The notes: generated by a model from the sequence alone, not told the origin. A stretch of 55,680 nucleotides of DNA from Sideroxydans sp. (GCA_013824485.1 PNNY01000003.1:1-55680); one strand, 5' to 3'. Shown: positions 8,978-19,512, counted from the stretch's first letter. Translations and numbers: made by a program.

Positions 8978-9883
8978 TTAGCTCTTCTCCATGAAACGCT
9001 CGATGTGATCTAAAAAGACGCGTGTCTTGGTCGGCAGGAAACGTCGCGTGGGCATCACCGCCCAAGCAGGCACGGATGGGAAACACCACTTCGGCAGTAC
9101 ACGTACCAAGCGACCACTCTTTACATCACTATTGGCGAAGAGGTCAGGTAATGCGCCGATGCCAGCGCCGTCGAGTAGCAGTTGCTGAATCATGTCGGGT
9201 GAGTTCAGCGTGAGTCGTCCTGGCGGTACATCCTCCCATACTTCTTTTCCGCGCATCAATTTCCACGGCACGGCTGTGCCACGCGCAGATAACAATCGCA
9301 CCGAGGTATGGCGCTCCAGATCGTCAGGATGTTTGGGCGCGGGATGCAATGCGAGATAGATAGGACTGGCGTAGAGCGCCATGCTTTGCTCGTCGATCTT
9401 GCGTGCCACCAACGTCGCATCATTATCCAAGTCGCCCATACGGATGGCGAGATCGAAACGCTCGCCGATGAGATCGACGCGACGCGAACTCAGGTCAAGG
9501 TCGAGTTGAATCTCGGGATAGGCGTCGATGAAGGTGGCGATAGCGCGCGAGAAATGCACCTTGGCGTAATCGGCCGGCATAGAGACGCGCAAACGACCAC
9601 GCGGCTGGATGTCTTGACTGCGTACGAAGTCCTGCACGGTGGCGACCTCTTCCGCCACACGACGACTATGGTCAAGGAACTCCTGCCCGAAGTCGGTGAG
9701 GGTAAGACGGCGCGTGGTGCGTATCAACAGACGCTGACCCAGTGCCGCTTCAAGATTGGTGAGGCGGCGCGACACCGTGGCTTTGGGCATGCCCAGCTGG
9801 TCAGCGGCGCGCACCAGACTCTCCTGGTCCACGATGGTGGCGAACAGGATGAGGTCGTCTGCTGATATCTTAGCTTGTTCCAT
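8978..9883 (-). CDS. LysR family transcriptional regulator
   Basis: ESLVRAADQLGMPKATVSRRLTNLEAALGQRLLIRTTRRLTLTDFG HTH. Confidence 0.95.
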   Translation of the reverse strand: MEQAKISADDLILFATIVDQESLVRAADQLGMPKATVSRRLTNLEAALGQRLLIRTTRRLTLTDFGQEFLDHSRRVAEEVATVQDFVRSQDIQPRGRLRVSMPADYAKVHFSRAIATFIDAYPEIQLDLDLSSRRVDLIGERFDLAIRMGDLDNDATLVARKIDEQSMALYASPIYLALHPAPKHPDDLERHTSVRLLSARGTAVPWKLMRGKEVWEDVPPGRLTLNSPDMIQQLLLDGAGIGALPDLFANSDVKSGRLVRVLPKWCFPSVPAWAVMPTRRFLPTKTRVFLDHIERFMEKS

Positions 9884-9893
9884 TTGTGGAACA
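9876..9893. promoter_or_regulatory. Palindrome TGTTCCA-TTTG-TGGAACA over the lysR start codon
   Basis: Perfect 7-bp arms in the lysR/pirin divergent region. Confidence 0.5.
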
Positions 9894-9974
9894 GTCTATC
9901 TCGAATAGATGGCTTTATCTATCATTTCGAGCCGCCTAATATGCAACTCAATTACTCAGGCATTGGAGTCCAAA

Positions 9975-10841
9975 ATGAACACCACCACACCAAACAGTAT
10001 CCGCCAACCCCGTACCGTGGAGCGCCTCATCCAAGGCGTTGCCACTTCCGATGGCGCAGGTGTAAGCCTGACCCGCGTGCTCACCGGCAAGTTACAACGT
10101 CGTCTCGACCCCTACCTGATGCTGGATGCTTTCGGTAGCGACGACCCTGACGACTACATCGCAGGCTTCCCCGACCATCCTCATCGCGGCTTCGAAACCA
10201 TCACCTACATGTTGGCCGGCCGTATGCGTCACCGCGACAGCGCGGGCCACGAAGGTCTGCTGGGCGATGGCGGCGTACAGTGGATGACGGCAGGTAGCGG
10301 CGTGATCCACTCCGAGATTCCCGAACAGGAAGACGGCGTGATGGAAGGTTTCCAGCTTTGGCTCAACCTGCCTGCAAAAAACAAGATGGCAAAACCTTGG
10401 TACAAAGATTTCGCCAGTGCCGACATCCCTGAATACGAGACCGCAGAAGGTGTGACCGTGCGCGTCATCGCAGGATCTAGCAACGGCGTGACGGGTGCGG
10501 TCACCCGCGAGGTGACCGAGCCTATCTATCTCGACATTCATCTGCCCGCAGGTGCTTCGTTCTCGACCGCGCTCCCCGACACACACAATGCGTTCATCTA
10601 CACCTATCGCGGTGCGACGAATGTGGCGGGCACGCAGGTGGATGTGCAACGCATGGGCATCTTGAGCAACACAGAAGGATCGGATGGCATCACCGTTTCG
10701 GCGACAGAGCCGACGCGCCTCATCTTGGTGGCGGGCAAACCATTGAACGAGCCCATCGTGCAATACGGCCCATTCGTGATGAACACACAGGAAGAGATCC
10801 ACAAAGCGCTGGACGATTTCCGTGGCGGTCGCTTGGCTTGA
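9975..10841 (+). CDS. Pirin family protein
   Basis: DPYLMLDAFGSDDPDDYIAGFPDHPHRGFETITYMLAGRMRHRDSAGHEG, WMTAGSGVIHSE. Confidence 0.95.
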   Translation: MNTTTPNSIRQPRTVERLIQGVATSDGAGVSLTRVLTGKLQRRLDPYLMLDAFGSDDPDDYIAGFPDHPHRGFETITYMLAGRMRHRDSAGHEGLLGDGGVQWMTAGSGVIHSEIPEQEDGVMEGFQLWLNLPAKNKMAKPWYKDFASADIPEYETAEGVTVRVIAGSSNGVTGAVTREVTEPIYLDIHLPAGASFSTALPDTHNAFIYTYRGATNVAGTQVDVQRMGILSNTEGSDGITVSATEPTRLILVAGKPLNEPIVQYGPFVMNTQEEIHKALDDFRGGRLA

Positions 10842-10851
10842 GGGGATAGAG

Positions 10852-11400
10852 ATGAGCACACCTATCCAGCGTTACAACAACACCGCGATGGCGCTGCATT
10901 GGCTGGTGGCGTTGCTGATATTCGCCGCTTTTCCGCTCGGCGTATACATGCACGATCTGCCGCTGTCGCCCACCAAGTTGCAGTACTACAGCTATCACAA
11001 ATGGATAGGTATCACGATATTGTTGCTGGTCATCGCCCGTGTGCTGTGGCGCTTCACACATACACCACCTCCGCTGCCCGCTTCGACACCGCGCTGGGAA
11101 GTGCTGGTGAGTCACATCACGCATCTGGCACTGTATGGATTACTGATCGCCATCCCACTCTCGGGTTGGTTGATGAGCTCCGCCAAAGGATTCCAGACCG
11201 TGTGGTTCGGCGTGTTACCGCTACCTGACCTCGTGGAGAAGAACAAAGAATTGGGCGAGTTGCTCGCGACCGTTCATCAGGGACTGAACGTGTTCCTCTT
11301 CTTGTTGGTGGGCATGCACATCGCCGCCGTCATCAAACACAAATTCATCGACCGCGATCAGATACTGGAACGCATGTTGCCGAAAGGAATGAGCAAATGA
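10852..11400 (+). CDS. Cytochrome b561
   Basis: MSTPIQRYNNTAMALHWLVALLIFAAFPLG; four TM helices with conserved His. Confidence 0.93.
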   Translation: MSTPIQRYNNTAMALHWLVALLIFAAFPLGVYMHDLPLSPTKLQYYSYHKWIGITILLLVIARVLWRFTHTPPPLPASTPRWEVLVSHITHLALYGLLIAIPLSGWLMSSAKGFQTVWFGVLPLPDLVEKNKELGELLATVHQGLNVFLFLLVGMHIAAVIKHKFIDRDQILERMLPKGMSK

Positions 11401-11969
11401 AATCTCGCTTGCGAATCGTTTTACTTGGATTGGCCTTGATCGGCACCACTGCCACCGCTGTCGAATTCAAACAAGTGCAGGCGAATGAAAGCACGGTCAC
11501 CTTCGGCTACAAGCAGATGGGCGTGCCGATGGAAGGCAAGTTCGCGAAGTTCACCGCGCAGACTAGCTTCGACCCTGCCAAGTTGAGCAAAGCACAAGCG
11601 CGCATCGACATCGACCTCGCTAGCATCGATACCGGCTCGGAAGAGGCCAACGATGAAGTGAAAGCCAAGCCGTGGTTCAACACGCAAGCTTTTCCCAGCG
11701 CAGGTTTCGTATCCACTGGTGTGAAAACACTGGGCGGAAATAAATACGAAGCGATGGGCAAACTCACCATCAAAGGCAAGACGCTTGATGTCGTCGCACC
11801 CTTCACCTTCCAAGCCAACGGCACACGCGCATCATTTGATGGCGTGTTCGCTATCAAGCGGCTGGACTACAACATCGGCGAAGGGGTGTGGACAGATGTC
11901 AGCACCGTCGCCAACGAGATACAGATCAAGTTCCACATTGTCTTAACTGCAGCACCTAACAAGAAGTAA
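11397..11969 (+). CDS. YceI family periplasmic protein
   Basis: Signal peptide, VTFGYKQMGVPMEGKFAKF, DIDLASIDTGSEEANDEVKAKPWFNTQAFPSAGF. Confidence 0.93.
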   Translation: MKSRLRIVLLGLALIGTTATAVEFKQVQANESTVTFGYKQMGVPMEGKFAKFTAQTSFDPAKLSKAQARIDIDLASIDTGSEEANDEVKAKPWFNTQAFPSAGFVSTGVKTLGGNKYEAMGKLTIKGKTLDVVAPFTFQANGTRASFDGVFAIKRLDYNIGEGVWTDVSTVANEIQIKFHIVLTAAPNKK

Positions 11970-11995
11970 GCCCTCAACCACCCCAGGAGAACACC

Positions 11996-12562
11996 ATGAA
12001 GAAAATCATCGCCCTCACTATCGCCGCCACTATCTCTTCTGTCGCTTACGCAGAACCAGTGACTTACAACATCGAACCCTCTCACTCCATGCCGCGTTTC
12101 GAATACAGCCATTTGGGTTACTCCATCCAGTTGAGCCGCTTCGACAAGACATCCGGCACCATCGTACTCGACCAGATCAAGCGCACTGGCTCGATCGATG
12201 TGACGATCGACGCCAAGTCGGTGAACACAGGTTCTGCACTATTCAATGAACACATCCAAGCGGAAGATCTGTTCGACACTGCGAAGTATCCGACCATCAC
12301 TTACAAGTCGAGCAAAGTGAAATTCGATGGAGACAAGGTCGTGGCAGTGGAAGGTGACTTGACCGTCAAGGGCGTGACCAAGCCCGTGAAACTCACTGTA
12401 AATTCGTTCTTGTGCATGCCACATCCAATGGTGAAGAAAGAAGCCTGTGGCGCAACAGCTACTGCCAAGATCAAACGCTCTGATTTCGGCTTGAGCAAAG
12501 GTGTACCTTACGTTGGCGATGAAGTCACACTGACCATCCCAGTCGAAGCGATCAAGCAATAA
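11996..12562 (+). CDS. YceI family periplasmic protein
   Basis: YNIEPSHSMPRFEYSHLGYSIQLSRFDKTSGTI, HIQAEDLFDTAKYPTITYKSS. Confidence 0.95.
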   Translation: MKKIIALTIAATISSVAYAEPVTYNIEPSHSMPRFEYSHLGYSIQLSRFDKTSGTIVLDQIKRTGSIDVTIDAKSVNTGSALFNEHIQAEDLFDTAKYPTITYKSSKVKFDGDKVVAVEGDLTVKGVTKPVKLTVNSFLCMPHPMVKKEACGATATAKIKRSDFGLSKGVPYVGDEVTLTIPVEAIKQ

Positions 12563-12576
12563 CAGCCACACCTCTC

Positions 12577-12592
12577 CTCCCGATCGGGAGGG
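12577..12592. repeat. Palindrome CCTCCCGATCGGGAGG in yceI-OYE intergenic region
   Basis: Perfect 16-bp self-complementary sequence. Confidence 0.6.
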
Positions 12593-12622
12593 GAGTTTGA
12601 AAAGACACACTAAGGAAAAGAC

Positions 12623-13690
12623 ATGACCTCGACATTATTCACCCCGACCACCCTCGGCAAACTGCAACTCAAGAACCGCATCGTCATGGCACCGATGACG
12701 CGTTCGCGCGCGACGGGCAACGTACCTAACGAACTGATGGAAAAGTATTACAAGTTGCGTGCCGGCGCGGGACTCATCATCACCGAAGGTGCGTCTCCCT
12801 CTGCCAACGGCCTTGGTTATGCGCGCATCCCCGGTATGTTCTCTGACGCGCAAGTAGCTGGATGGAAGCGTGTGAACGATGGCGTACATGCCGCAGGAGG
12901 CAAGATATTCATTCAACTGATGCACACAGGTCGCGTGAGTCATCCCGCCAACATGATTGCTGGCACCAAGATCGTCGCGCCTTCCGCTGTAGCACTGGCT
13001 GGCGACATGTGGACGGACACCAGCGGCATGCAGCCCTATCCCGTACCGACTGCGATGACAGAAGAAGACATCGCGACTGCCATCGCCGAATATGCGAACG
13101 CATCCAAGCGCGCCATCGAAGCAGGTTTTGATGGCGTCGAGTTACACGCGGCCAACGGTTACCTCATCGATCAGTTCCTCAACACCGCGACCAACCAACG
13201 CACAGACAAATGGGGCGGCAGTGTAGAGAACCGCATCCGTTTCGCAGTCGAAGTCGCCAAGGCATCTGCCGCCGCCATCGGTGCTGAACGTATCGGCATG
13301 CGTATCTCACCTTATGGCGCATTCAACGGCGCAGTAGCTGATGCCAAGATGGATGCGCTGTATCTACGCTTGGTGGAAGAATTGAATGCTGTCGGTCTGG
13401 TGTACATCCACGTTGTCGATCACAGCTCGATGGGTGCGCCCGAAGTCAGCGCGGATCTGAAAGCCAAGATACGCGCCAACTTCAACGGCAAGTACATCTT
13501 GTCTGGTGGCTACGATGCCGCACGTGCGAATGCCGATCTGGATTCACAGGAAGGCGACCTCGTGGCCTTCGGACGTCCGTTCATCTCCAACCCCGATCTG
13601 GTCGCGAAGTTGCAAAGCGGCGCGGCACTCACCGCACCCGATTTCAGCACCTTCTACACACCGGGTGAAAAGGGTTACACGGATTATTGA
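12623..13690 (+). CDS. Old yellow enzyme family alkene reductase (NemA-like)
   Basis: LKNRIVMAPMTRSRATGNVPNELMEKYYKLRAGAGLIITEG, FDGVELHAANGYLIDQFL, GRPFISNPDL. Confidence 0.94.
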   Translation: MTSTLFTPTTLGKLQLKNRIVMAPMTRSRATGNVPNELMEKYYKLRAGAGLIITEGASPSANGLGYARIPGMFSDAQVAGWKRVNDGVHAAGGKIFIQLMHTGRVSHPANMIAGTKIVAPSAVALAGDMWTDTSGMQPYPVPTAMTEEDIATAIAEYANASKRAIEAGFDGVELHAANGYLIDQFLNTATNQRTDKWGGSVENRIRFAVEVAKASAAAIGAERIGMRISPYGAFNGAVADAKMDALYLRLVEELNAVGLVYIHVVDHSSMGAPEVSADLKAKIRANFNGKYILSGGYDAARANADLDSQEGDLVAFGRPFISNPDLVAKLQSGAALTAPDFSTFYTPGEKGYTDY

Positions 13691-13714
13691 ACCCAAACTA
13701 AGGACGGATGAATC

Positions 13715-14350
13715 ATGCAAGTAGAGATATGGTCTGATGTGATCTGCCCTTGGTGTTACATCGGCAAGCGCCGCTTCGAAGCAGCGCTTGCCGCTTTTCC
13801 GCATAAAGACAAAGTGAATGTGGTCTGGCGCAGTTTCGAGCTCGACTCCAAATCACCACCTCAATATGCCGAGACACTCATCGAGATGTTGTCGCGCAAG
13901 TACAAAGTCTCTCTGCAAGAAGCAGAGAACATGAACACCCATGTATCGTCTATCGCCAAGCAGGTCGGATTGGAATATCGCTTGCGCGAGGCACACCCCG
14001 GCAACACCTTTGACGCACACCGCCTGTTGCATCTCGCCGCCTCTCGCAAAGTTACAGATAAGGCGATGGAACACATCATGCACGCGTATTTCTCTGAAGC
14101 ACTTCCCGTAGGAGACCGTGCCGCACTGGCCAGTCTTGCACCAGAATTCGGCATCAGCACCAACGACGCGTTGGCGATGCTAGAGAGCGATGCCTATGTG
14201 GATGCCGTTCGCGCGGACGAAGCGCGAGCGACAGAATTGGGTATCTCCGGTGTGCCGTTCTTCGTCATCGACGGCAAGCTCGGCATCTCAGGCGCACAGC
14301 CTGTCGAAGTGTTCGCTGACGCACTGAACCAGTGCATCCATCCTAGTTAA
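13715..14350 (+). CDS. DsbA family oxidoreductase (FrnE-like)
   Basis: MQVEIWSDVICPWCYIGKRRFEAAL with CPWC; C-terminal GVPFFVID. Confidence 0.92.
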   Translation: MQVEIWSDVICPWCYIGKRRFEAALAAFPHKDKVNVVWRSFELDSKSPPQYAETLIEMLSRKYKVSLQEAENMNTHVSSIAKQVGLEYRLREAHPGNTFDAHRLLHLAASRKVTDKAMEHIMHAYFSEALPVGDRAALASLAPEFGISTNDALAMLESDAYVDAVRADEARATELGISGVPFFVIDGKLGISGAQPVEVFADALNQCIHPS

Positions 14351-14497
14351 GATTCCTCACCCCATCTGCGCGCTCTGTCAACTTGCATCATTGTTATCGC
14401 AGGATTAATCTGCTTCACATAGTGGATACATCAAAGATTCATATCTTCGCGATACATTTCTGCTGAACTTTTCTCAACTCTTGCTCGAATCGAAATC

Positions 14498-16867
14498 ATG
14501 AAAACTGCAACCTCTCCTTTGTCCGACGACGAGGTAATGCGTATGCACGCCTATTGGCGCGCCTGTAACTACCTTGCCGCCGGCATGATCTATCTGCGTG
14601 ACAACCCCTTGCTCGAAAAGCCGCTGGCCCCCGAACACATCAAACATCGTTTGCTCGGCCACTGGGGCGCGAGTCCGGGTTTGGCGTTCACCTACATCCA
14701 CATGAACCGCCTCATCAACAAATATGACTTGAGCGCGATCTTCATGGCAGGCCCCGGACATGGCGCGCCCGGCGTATTGGGACCCGTGTATCTCGAAGGT
14801 CGCTACAGCGAGGTGTATCCGAACAAGAGCGAGAACACCGAAGGCATGAAGGAGTTCTTCAAAGAGTTCTCCTTCCCCGGCGGCATCGGTAGTCACTGCA
14901 CACCGGAGACACCCGGCTCCATCCACGAAGGTGGCGAGTTGGGTTACAGCGTGTCGCACGCGTTCGGAGCGGCGTATGACAACCCAGACCTCATCATCAC
15001 CGTGATGGTGGGTGATGGCGAATCCGAGACTGCCCCACTCGCCACCTCATGGCACTCGAACAAATTCTTGAACCCCATCCGTGATGGCGCAGTGTTACCT
15101 GTGTTGCACTTGAATGGCTACAAGATCAACAACCCGACCATCCTCTCGCGCATATCGCACGAAGAATTGGAGAACCTGTTCAAGGGTTACGGTTGGACAC
15201 CGTATTTCGTCGAAGGCAGCGATCCCGAGACCATGCACCAAGCGATGGCCGCGACGATGGAAGTGTGCGTGCTAGAGATCCGTCGCATCCAACAGGAAGC
15301 GCGTAGCAGTGGCAAACCGACACGTGCGCGTTGGCCGATGATCGTGCTGCGTTCGCCCAAAGGTTGGACTGGCCCGAAAGAAGTGGATGGCAAGAAGGTC
15401 GAAGGTTTTTGGCGTTCGCACCAAGTGCCTATCGGCGACGTGAAGACGCCTGAGCATTTCGCCAAGCTGGAAGAATGGCTGAAGAGCTACAAGGCAGATG
15501 AGCTGTTCGACAAGAACGGCACGCTGCTGCCTGAGCTGAAAGCCTTGGCACCCAAGGGTGAGCGCCGCATGAGTGCCAACCCGCATGCCAACGGCGGCCT
15601 ATTGCGCAAAGCTCTGCACATGCCTGACTGCAAAGATTACGCAGTGGAAGTGAAGAAGCCCGGCACCACCGTGGCCGAAAACACGCGCCCACTCGGCAAG
15701 TTCTTGCGCGACATCATGCGCGACAACATGCAAAACTTCCGCGTGTTCGGCCCCGACGAGAACAGCTCTAACAAACTCGACAACATCTACGAGGTGAGCA
15801 AGAAGACGTGGATGGCCGACCTGCTGCCGGAAGACGCGGGTGGCGGCGAGCTATCCCCCGATGGCCGCGTGATGGAGATGTTGTCCGAACATACACTGGA
15901 AGGTTGGTTGGAAGGCTATCTGCTCACGGGTCGTCATGGTTTCTTCTCCACTTATGAAGCCTTCGTGCACGTCATCGACTCCATGTTCAACCAACATGCG
16001 AAATGGCTCGCGATGTCGAAAGACGTACCTTGGCGCGCGCCCGTTTCATCGCTGAACCTGCTCATCACCTCCACCGTGTGGCGTCAGGATCACAACGGCT
16101 TCACCCACCAAGATCCCGGCTTCCTTGATCTGGTGGTGAACAAGAGCCCTGAGGTCACGCGCATCTATCTGCCGCCCGATGTGAACTGTCTGCTGACTGT
16201 CGCTGATCACTGCCTGAAGAGCACCAACTACATCAACGTCATCGTGTGCGACAAGCAGAAACATCTGCAATTCTTGGACATCGATGCCGCGACCAAACAT
16301 GTCAGCAAGGGCATCGGCATCTGGGATTGGGCGAGCAACGACCAAGGTAGTGAACCCGATGTGGTGATGGCCAGCGCAGGTGACATCCCGACCAAGGAAG
16401 CATTGGCTGCTGTGGTGTTGCTACGCGAACACTTTCCTACCTTGAAGGTGCGCTTCATCAACGTGGTCGACCTGTACAAACTCACTCCTGCAAGTGAACA
16501 CCCGCACGGCCTAACTGACCGCGACTTCGACAGCCTGTTCACCTTGGACAAGCCGGTGATGTTCAACTTCCACGGCTACCCTTGGCTCATCCACCGCCTC
16601 GCTTATCGCCGCAACAACCACAAGAACTTCCACGTGCGCGGCTACAAAGAGAAAGGCAGCATCAACACGCCGCTGGAGTTAGCGATACAAAACCAGATCG
16701 ACCGCTTCAGCTTGGTCATCGACATCATCGACCGCATACCAGCGTTGCATGTGGCTGGCGCGCACGTGAAAGAGAAGATGCTGAACAAACAGATCGAGTG
16801 CCGTAACTACGCTTATGAGCAAGGTATCGATTTGCCAGAAGTGGATAATTGGACGTGGCCGTTTTGA
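14498..16867 (+). CDS. xfp: Phosphoketolase (xylulose-5-phosphate/fructose-6-phosphate)
   Basis: 789 aa; [60 protein letters not shown]. Confidence 0.96.
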   Translation: MKTATSPLSDDEVMRMHAYWRACNYLAAGMIYLRDNPLLEKPLAPEHIKHRLLGHWGASPGLAFTYIHMNRLINKYDLSAIFMAGPGHGAPGVLGPVYLEGRYSEVYPNKSENTEGMKEFFKEFSFPGGIGSHCTPETPGSIHEGGELGYSVSHAFGAAYDNPDLIITVMVGDGESETAPLATSWHSNKFLNPIRDGAVLPVLHLNGYKINNPTILSRISHEELENLFKGYGWTPYFVEGSDPETMHQAMAATMEVCVLEIRRIQQEARSSGKPTRARWPMIVLRSPKGWTGPKEVDGKKVEGFWRSHQVPIGDVKTPEHFAKLEEWLKSYKADELFDKNGTLLPELKALAPKGERRMSANPHANGGLLRKALHMPDCKDYAVEVKKPGTTVAENTRPLGKFLRDIMRDNMQNFRVFGPDENSSNKLDNIYEVSKKTWMADLLPEDAGGGELSPDGRVMEMLSEHTLEGWLEGYLLTGRHGFFSTYEAFVHVIDSMFNQHAKWLAMSKDVPWRAPVSSLNLLITSTVWRQDHNGFTHQDPGFLDLVVNKSPEVTRIYLPPDVNCLLTVADHCLKSTNYINVIVCDKQKHLQFLDIDAATKHVSKGIGIWDWASNDQGSEPDVVMASAGDIPTKEALAAVVLLREHFPTLKVRFINVVDLYKLTPASEHPHGLTDRDFDSLFTLDKPVMFNFHGYPWLIHRLAYRRNNHKNFHVRGYKEKGSINTPLELAIQNQIDRFSLVIDIIDRIPALHVAGAHVKEKMLNKQIECRNYAYEQGIDLPEVDNWTWPF

Positions 16868-16886
16868 TAATGAGTAGGGTTGAACC

Positions 16887-16964
16887 ACCGCGCTTTTCCG
16901 TTGAACAGCGCGGTGTTGTAGGTCGGGTTTTAACCCGACATGTCGGACTGAAGTCCGACCTACA
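16887..16964. repeat. Hairpin plus REP-like cloverleaf element
   Basis: ACCGCGC...GCGCGGT (16887-16914), then TGTAGGTCGG (16917-16926) paired with CCGACCTACA (16955-16964) enclosing TCGGGTTTTAACCCGA and GTCGGACTGAAGTCCGAC. Confidence 0.75.
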
Positions 16965-16997
16965 TCCGACTGAATCACCTAAGGTTATTGGTTAACA

Positions 16998-18047
16998 ATG
17001 AAAACCATCCTCACCATCAACAGCGGCTCGTCGTCCATCAAGGCCAGCCTGTTCGAAGCGAATGGCACGCGGCGTGATTTCCGCTATGGGCATCTGCGCG
17101 ATCACGCCACGGCTTATGATGAACTGATGCGTGAGTTGGGCGGACACACACCTGACCTCGTCGGCCATCGCTTTGTGCATGGCGGTGACATCACCGATGC
17201 GGCGCGTGTGGTGGACGATGTCGAGTTGGCACGGCTGAAAAGCATCACTCATCTCGCGCCGCTGCATCTGCCTGGCAACTTGATGGGCTTGGAACTATGC
17301 CGCCAACGTTTCGGTGTGCCGCAGATCGCCTGCTTCGACACCGCGTTCCACTCCACCATGCCGGAACTCGCCAAGCGTCTGCCCATCCCCTCGTCGTATG
17401 GCTTGCGTCGCTATGGCTTTCACGGCTTGAACTATGCGCATGTCGCGTCTGTGTTGCCTGACCTGATCGGCAGCAAAGCAAATGGCAATGTGGTCGTTGC
17501 GCATCTGGGGAGTGGTGCGAGTCTGTGTCTGATGCGCGAATTGAAGTCACAAGACACCACCATGGGCTACACCCCTGCGGGTGGCATCGTGATGGGTACA
17601 CGCAGCGGCGACCTCGATCCTGGCGTGATGCTGGAACTGGCACAGCGCCACGACACCGACACCCTGCGCGACATCGTATTCCATCAGATGGGATTACTCG
17701 CTCTCTCTGAAGGTGAGAGCAGCGAGATGGAAGACCTGCTCGACAGTAAGAGCGCCGCAGCAAAATTAGCCGTGGATTATTTCTGCAATCAAGTGAGTGG
17801 CGCTATCGGCAACCTCGCCGCCAAAGCGGGCGGCATCGATGCGTTGGTATTCACCGGAGGCATCGGCGAACACAGCGCCATCATCCGCGACAAGATCTGC
17901 AGCACACTCGCCTTCATGGGTATCAGACTCGATGCGGCAGCGAACAAAGCGAATTCGACCTACGTAGAAGCACTCGGCTCCAAACCCATCTGCATCATCC
18001 CCGCTGATGAAGAACACATGATCCAACAGCTATGCCTACATCTGTGA
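16998..18047 (+). CDS. ackA: Acetate kinase, compact form (349 aa)
   Basis: ILTINSGSSSIKASLFE, HRFVHGG, CFDTAFH, YGFHGLNYAHV, AHLGSGASLC, FTGGIGEHS. Confidence 0.9.
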   Translation: MKTILTINSGSSSIKASLFEANGTRRDFRYGHLRDHATAYDELMRELGGHTPDLVGHRFVHGGDITDAARVVDDVELARLKSITHLAPLHLPGNLMGLELCRQRFGVPQIACFDTAFHSTMPELAKRLPIPSSYGLRRYGFHGLNYAHVASVLPDLIGSKANGNVVVAHLGSGASLCLMRELKSQDTTMGYTPAGGIVMGTRSGDLDPGVMLELAQRHDTDTLRDIVFHQMGLLALSEGESSEMEDLLDSKSAAAKLAVDYFCNQVSGAIGNLAAKAGGIDALVFTGGIGEHSAIIRDKICSTLAFMGIRLDAAANKANSTYVEALGSKPICIIPADEEHMIQQLCLHL

Positions 18048-18265
18048 AGCTCATCCTATACGGCACCACCTTCTGCCATCTGTGCGAACAAGCGGAGGCC
18101 GTGCTTCAAGCCGTGGGCGTAGAAGCCGAACACATCGACATCGCAGAGGATGATGGATTGCTTGAAAAGTATGGTGTGCGAATCCCTGTTGTGAAGCGGG
18201 AAGATACGGGGGCGGAGTTGGGGTGGCCGTTTGATGAGGTAGCCCTAAGGGGATTTATTTTGTAA
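18032..18265 (+). CDS. Glutaredoxin family protein
   Basis: LILYGTTFCHLCEQAEAVLQAVGVEAEHIDI, RIPVVKREDTGAELGWPF. Confidence 0.85.
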   Translation: MPTSVKLILYGTTFCHLCEQAEAVLQAVGVEAEHIDIAEDDGLLEKYGVRIPVVKREDTGAELGWPFDEVALRGFIL

Positions 18266-18294
18266 GGCACGCCTGATGCAAGGTTGCTGTCATC

Positions 18295-19512
18295 TTATTC
18301 GGAGTCAGAGAAGCGAAGGAGTATCTCAATACTAAGCATGTCAGCTTGGAAAGTCTTCTTGGCTCGCTCCATGAGATAGTAGTCAAACGCCATCATCGGT
18401 GTCGTACTGGTACCGCGCCTTGCAATCATTTCAGCTGACTGAACGACTCTTAGTAGTTCGGCAATATCGAGAATATGAAGAAAGCCCTTCGTTGCGCGCA
18501 TAAAGTCGGCGATAAACTCTTTGCCATAATTTGCCGGATCCTTAATCAAATCGAAGTCAGGAACAAGCACAATGGCATGGAAGGGTTGCGTTCGTTCAAC
18601 GTGAAGTTCAGCTCCAGTCTTATCGAAAACAGGTACACCCTGCTGAAGTTTTCTTGCAGCACCGCGAAGCTGACTAACTGCCTTCTCGATGTGTTTGCTG
18701 ACATCAGATGCAAGAGCATCTCGAGTCGGCAAGGTCGTGCGATTAAAGATAGTCAGCGTCTTTGACTCAATAAGGATCGTTCCGAACTGATATGTAAGCA
18801 GAATATCTGTCAGTTCCCGTCGTAACAACCCCTTTGGAATCTGTGGACTGTGAACCGCGCCTGAGGGCTGGAGGTTATCTGTCAACCACATAGCCAACTG
18901 CTCTTGTTGTCCTCCTTCGTCCTTGTTAAAGAGATGAATAGGAGCGACAGCACCTTGATTGGTGATGTAGTGATTGAAAGTCTCTTTCCATTCGTGGGAA
19001 GGGAGTAGTGATACCGAGAAGTGAGGCATATCCGCACTACAGCCGTCTGACAATTTTTCCATCAGCTCAGTCGCTTGAATCCTCATGCTGGAGTGATCAA
19101 CTGACCCCAGCATTGTATCTGCGATCCAAATAGATGCTTCGCGTGGAATTTTGACATTGATTGTTGTCCATGCGGCGTTGAGCGCAAGCTCATTGAATAA
19201 GAATAGCGGGCATTCCTGCTCGTGGATGAGTGCCATCAGAGCATCACGCTCAACATTGGATTCGGCGATTGACCAGAGAGTTGCCGGCTTCATAACATCA
19301 TCGAACACTTTGATGCCGTATAACAACCGCTCATCGCACTTTGCGACAACCAGTTCAAGAGAACTACCTTGAACGATGTATTTAAGAAGAAGCGTGCTTG
19401 CCTTTAGCAGGAGGGTAGGCACATGCCCACTTTCGCCTCCAGCGTTATCTATACGAAATAGTTGAGGGGTTGAAAGGAATTCAATCCTGTAGTGCTCAGC
19501 CAAGATATGCAT
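18295..19512 (-). CDS. Uncharacterised protein with possible PD-(D/E)XK nuclease-like motif
   Basis: 405-aa ORF, AT-richer than flanks; RELTDILLTYQFGTILIESKTLTIF resembles D...ExK. Confidence 0.55.
   Translation of the reverse strand: MHILAEHYRIEFLSTPQLFRIDNAGGESGHVPTLLLKASTLLLKYIVQGSSLELVVAKCDERLLYGIKVFDDVMKPATLWSIAESNVERDALMALIHEQECPLFLFNELALNAAWTTINVKIPREASIWIADTMLGSVDHSSMRIQATELMEKLSDGCSADMPHFSVSLLPSHEWKETFNHYITNQGAVAPIHLFNKDEGGQQEQLAMWLTDNLQPSGAVHSPQIPKGLLRRELTDILLTYQFGTILIESKTLTIFNRTTLPTRDALASDVSKHIEKAVSQLRGAARKLQQGVPVFDKTGAELHVERTQPFHAIVLVPDFDLIKDPANYGKEFIADFMRATKGFLHILDIAELLRVVQSAEMIARRGTSTTPMMAFDYYLMERAKKTFQADMLSIEILLRFSDSE

Noticed and set aside
14474-14959. Minus-strand ORF at the start of xfp
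   Set aside because: Antisense to conserved phosphoketolase N-terminus
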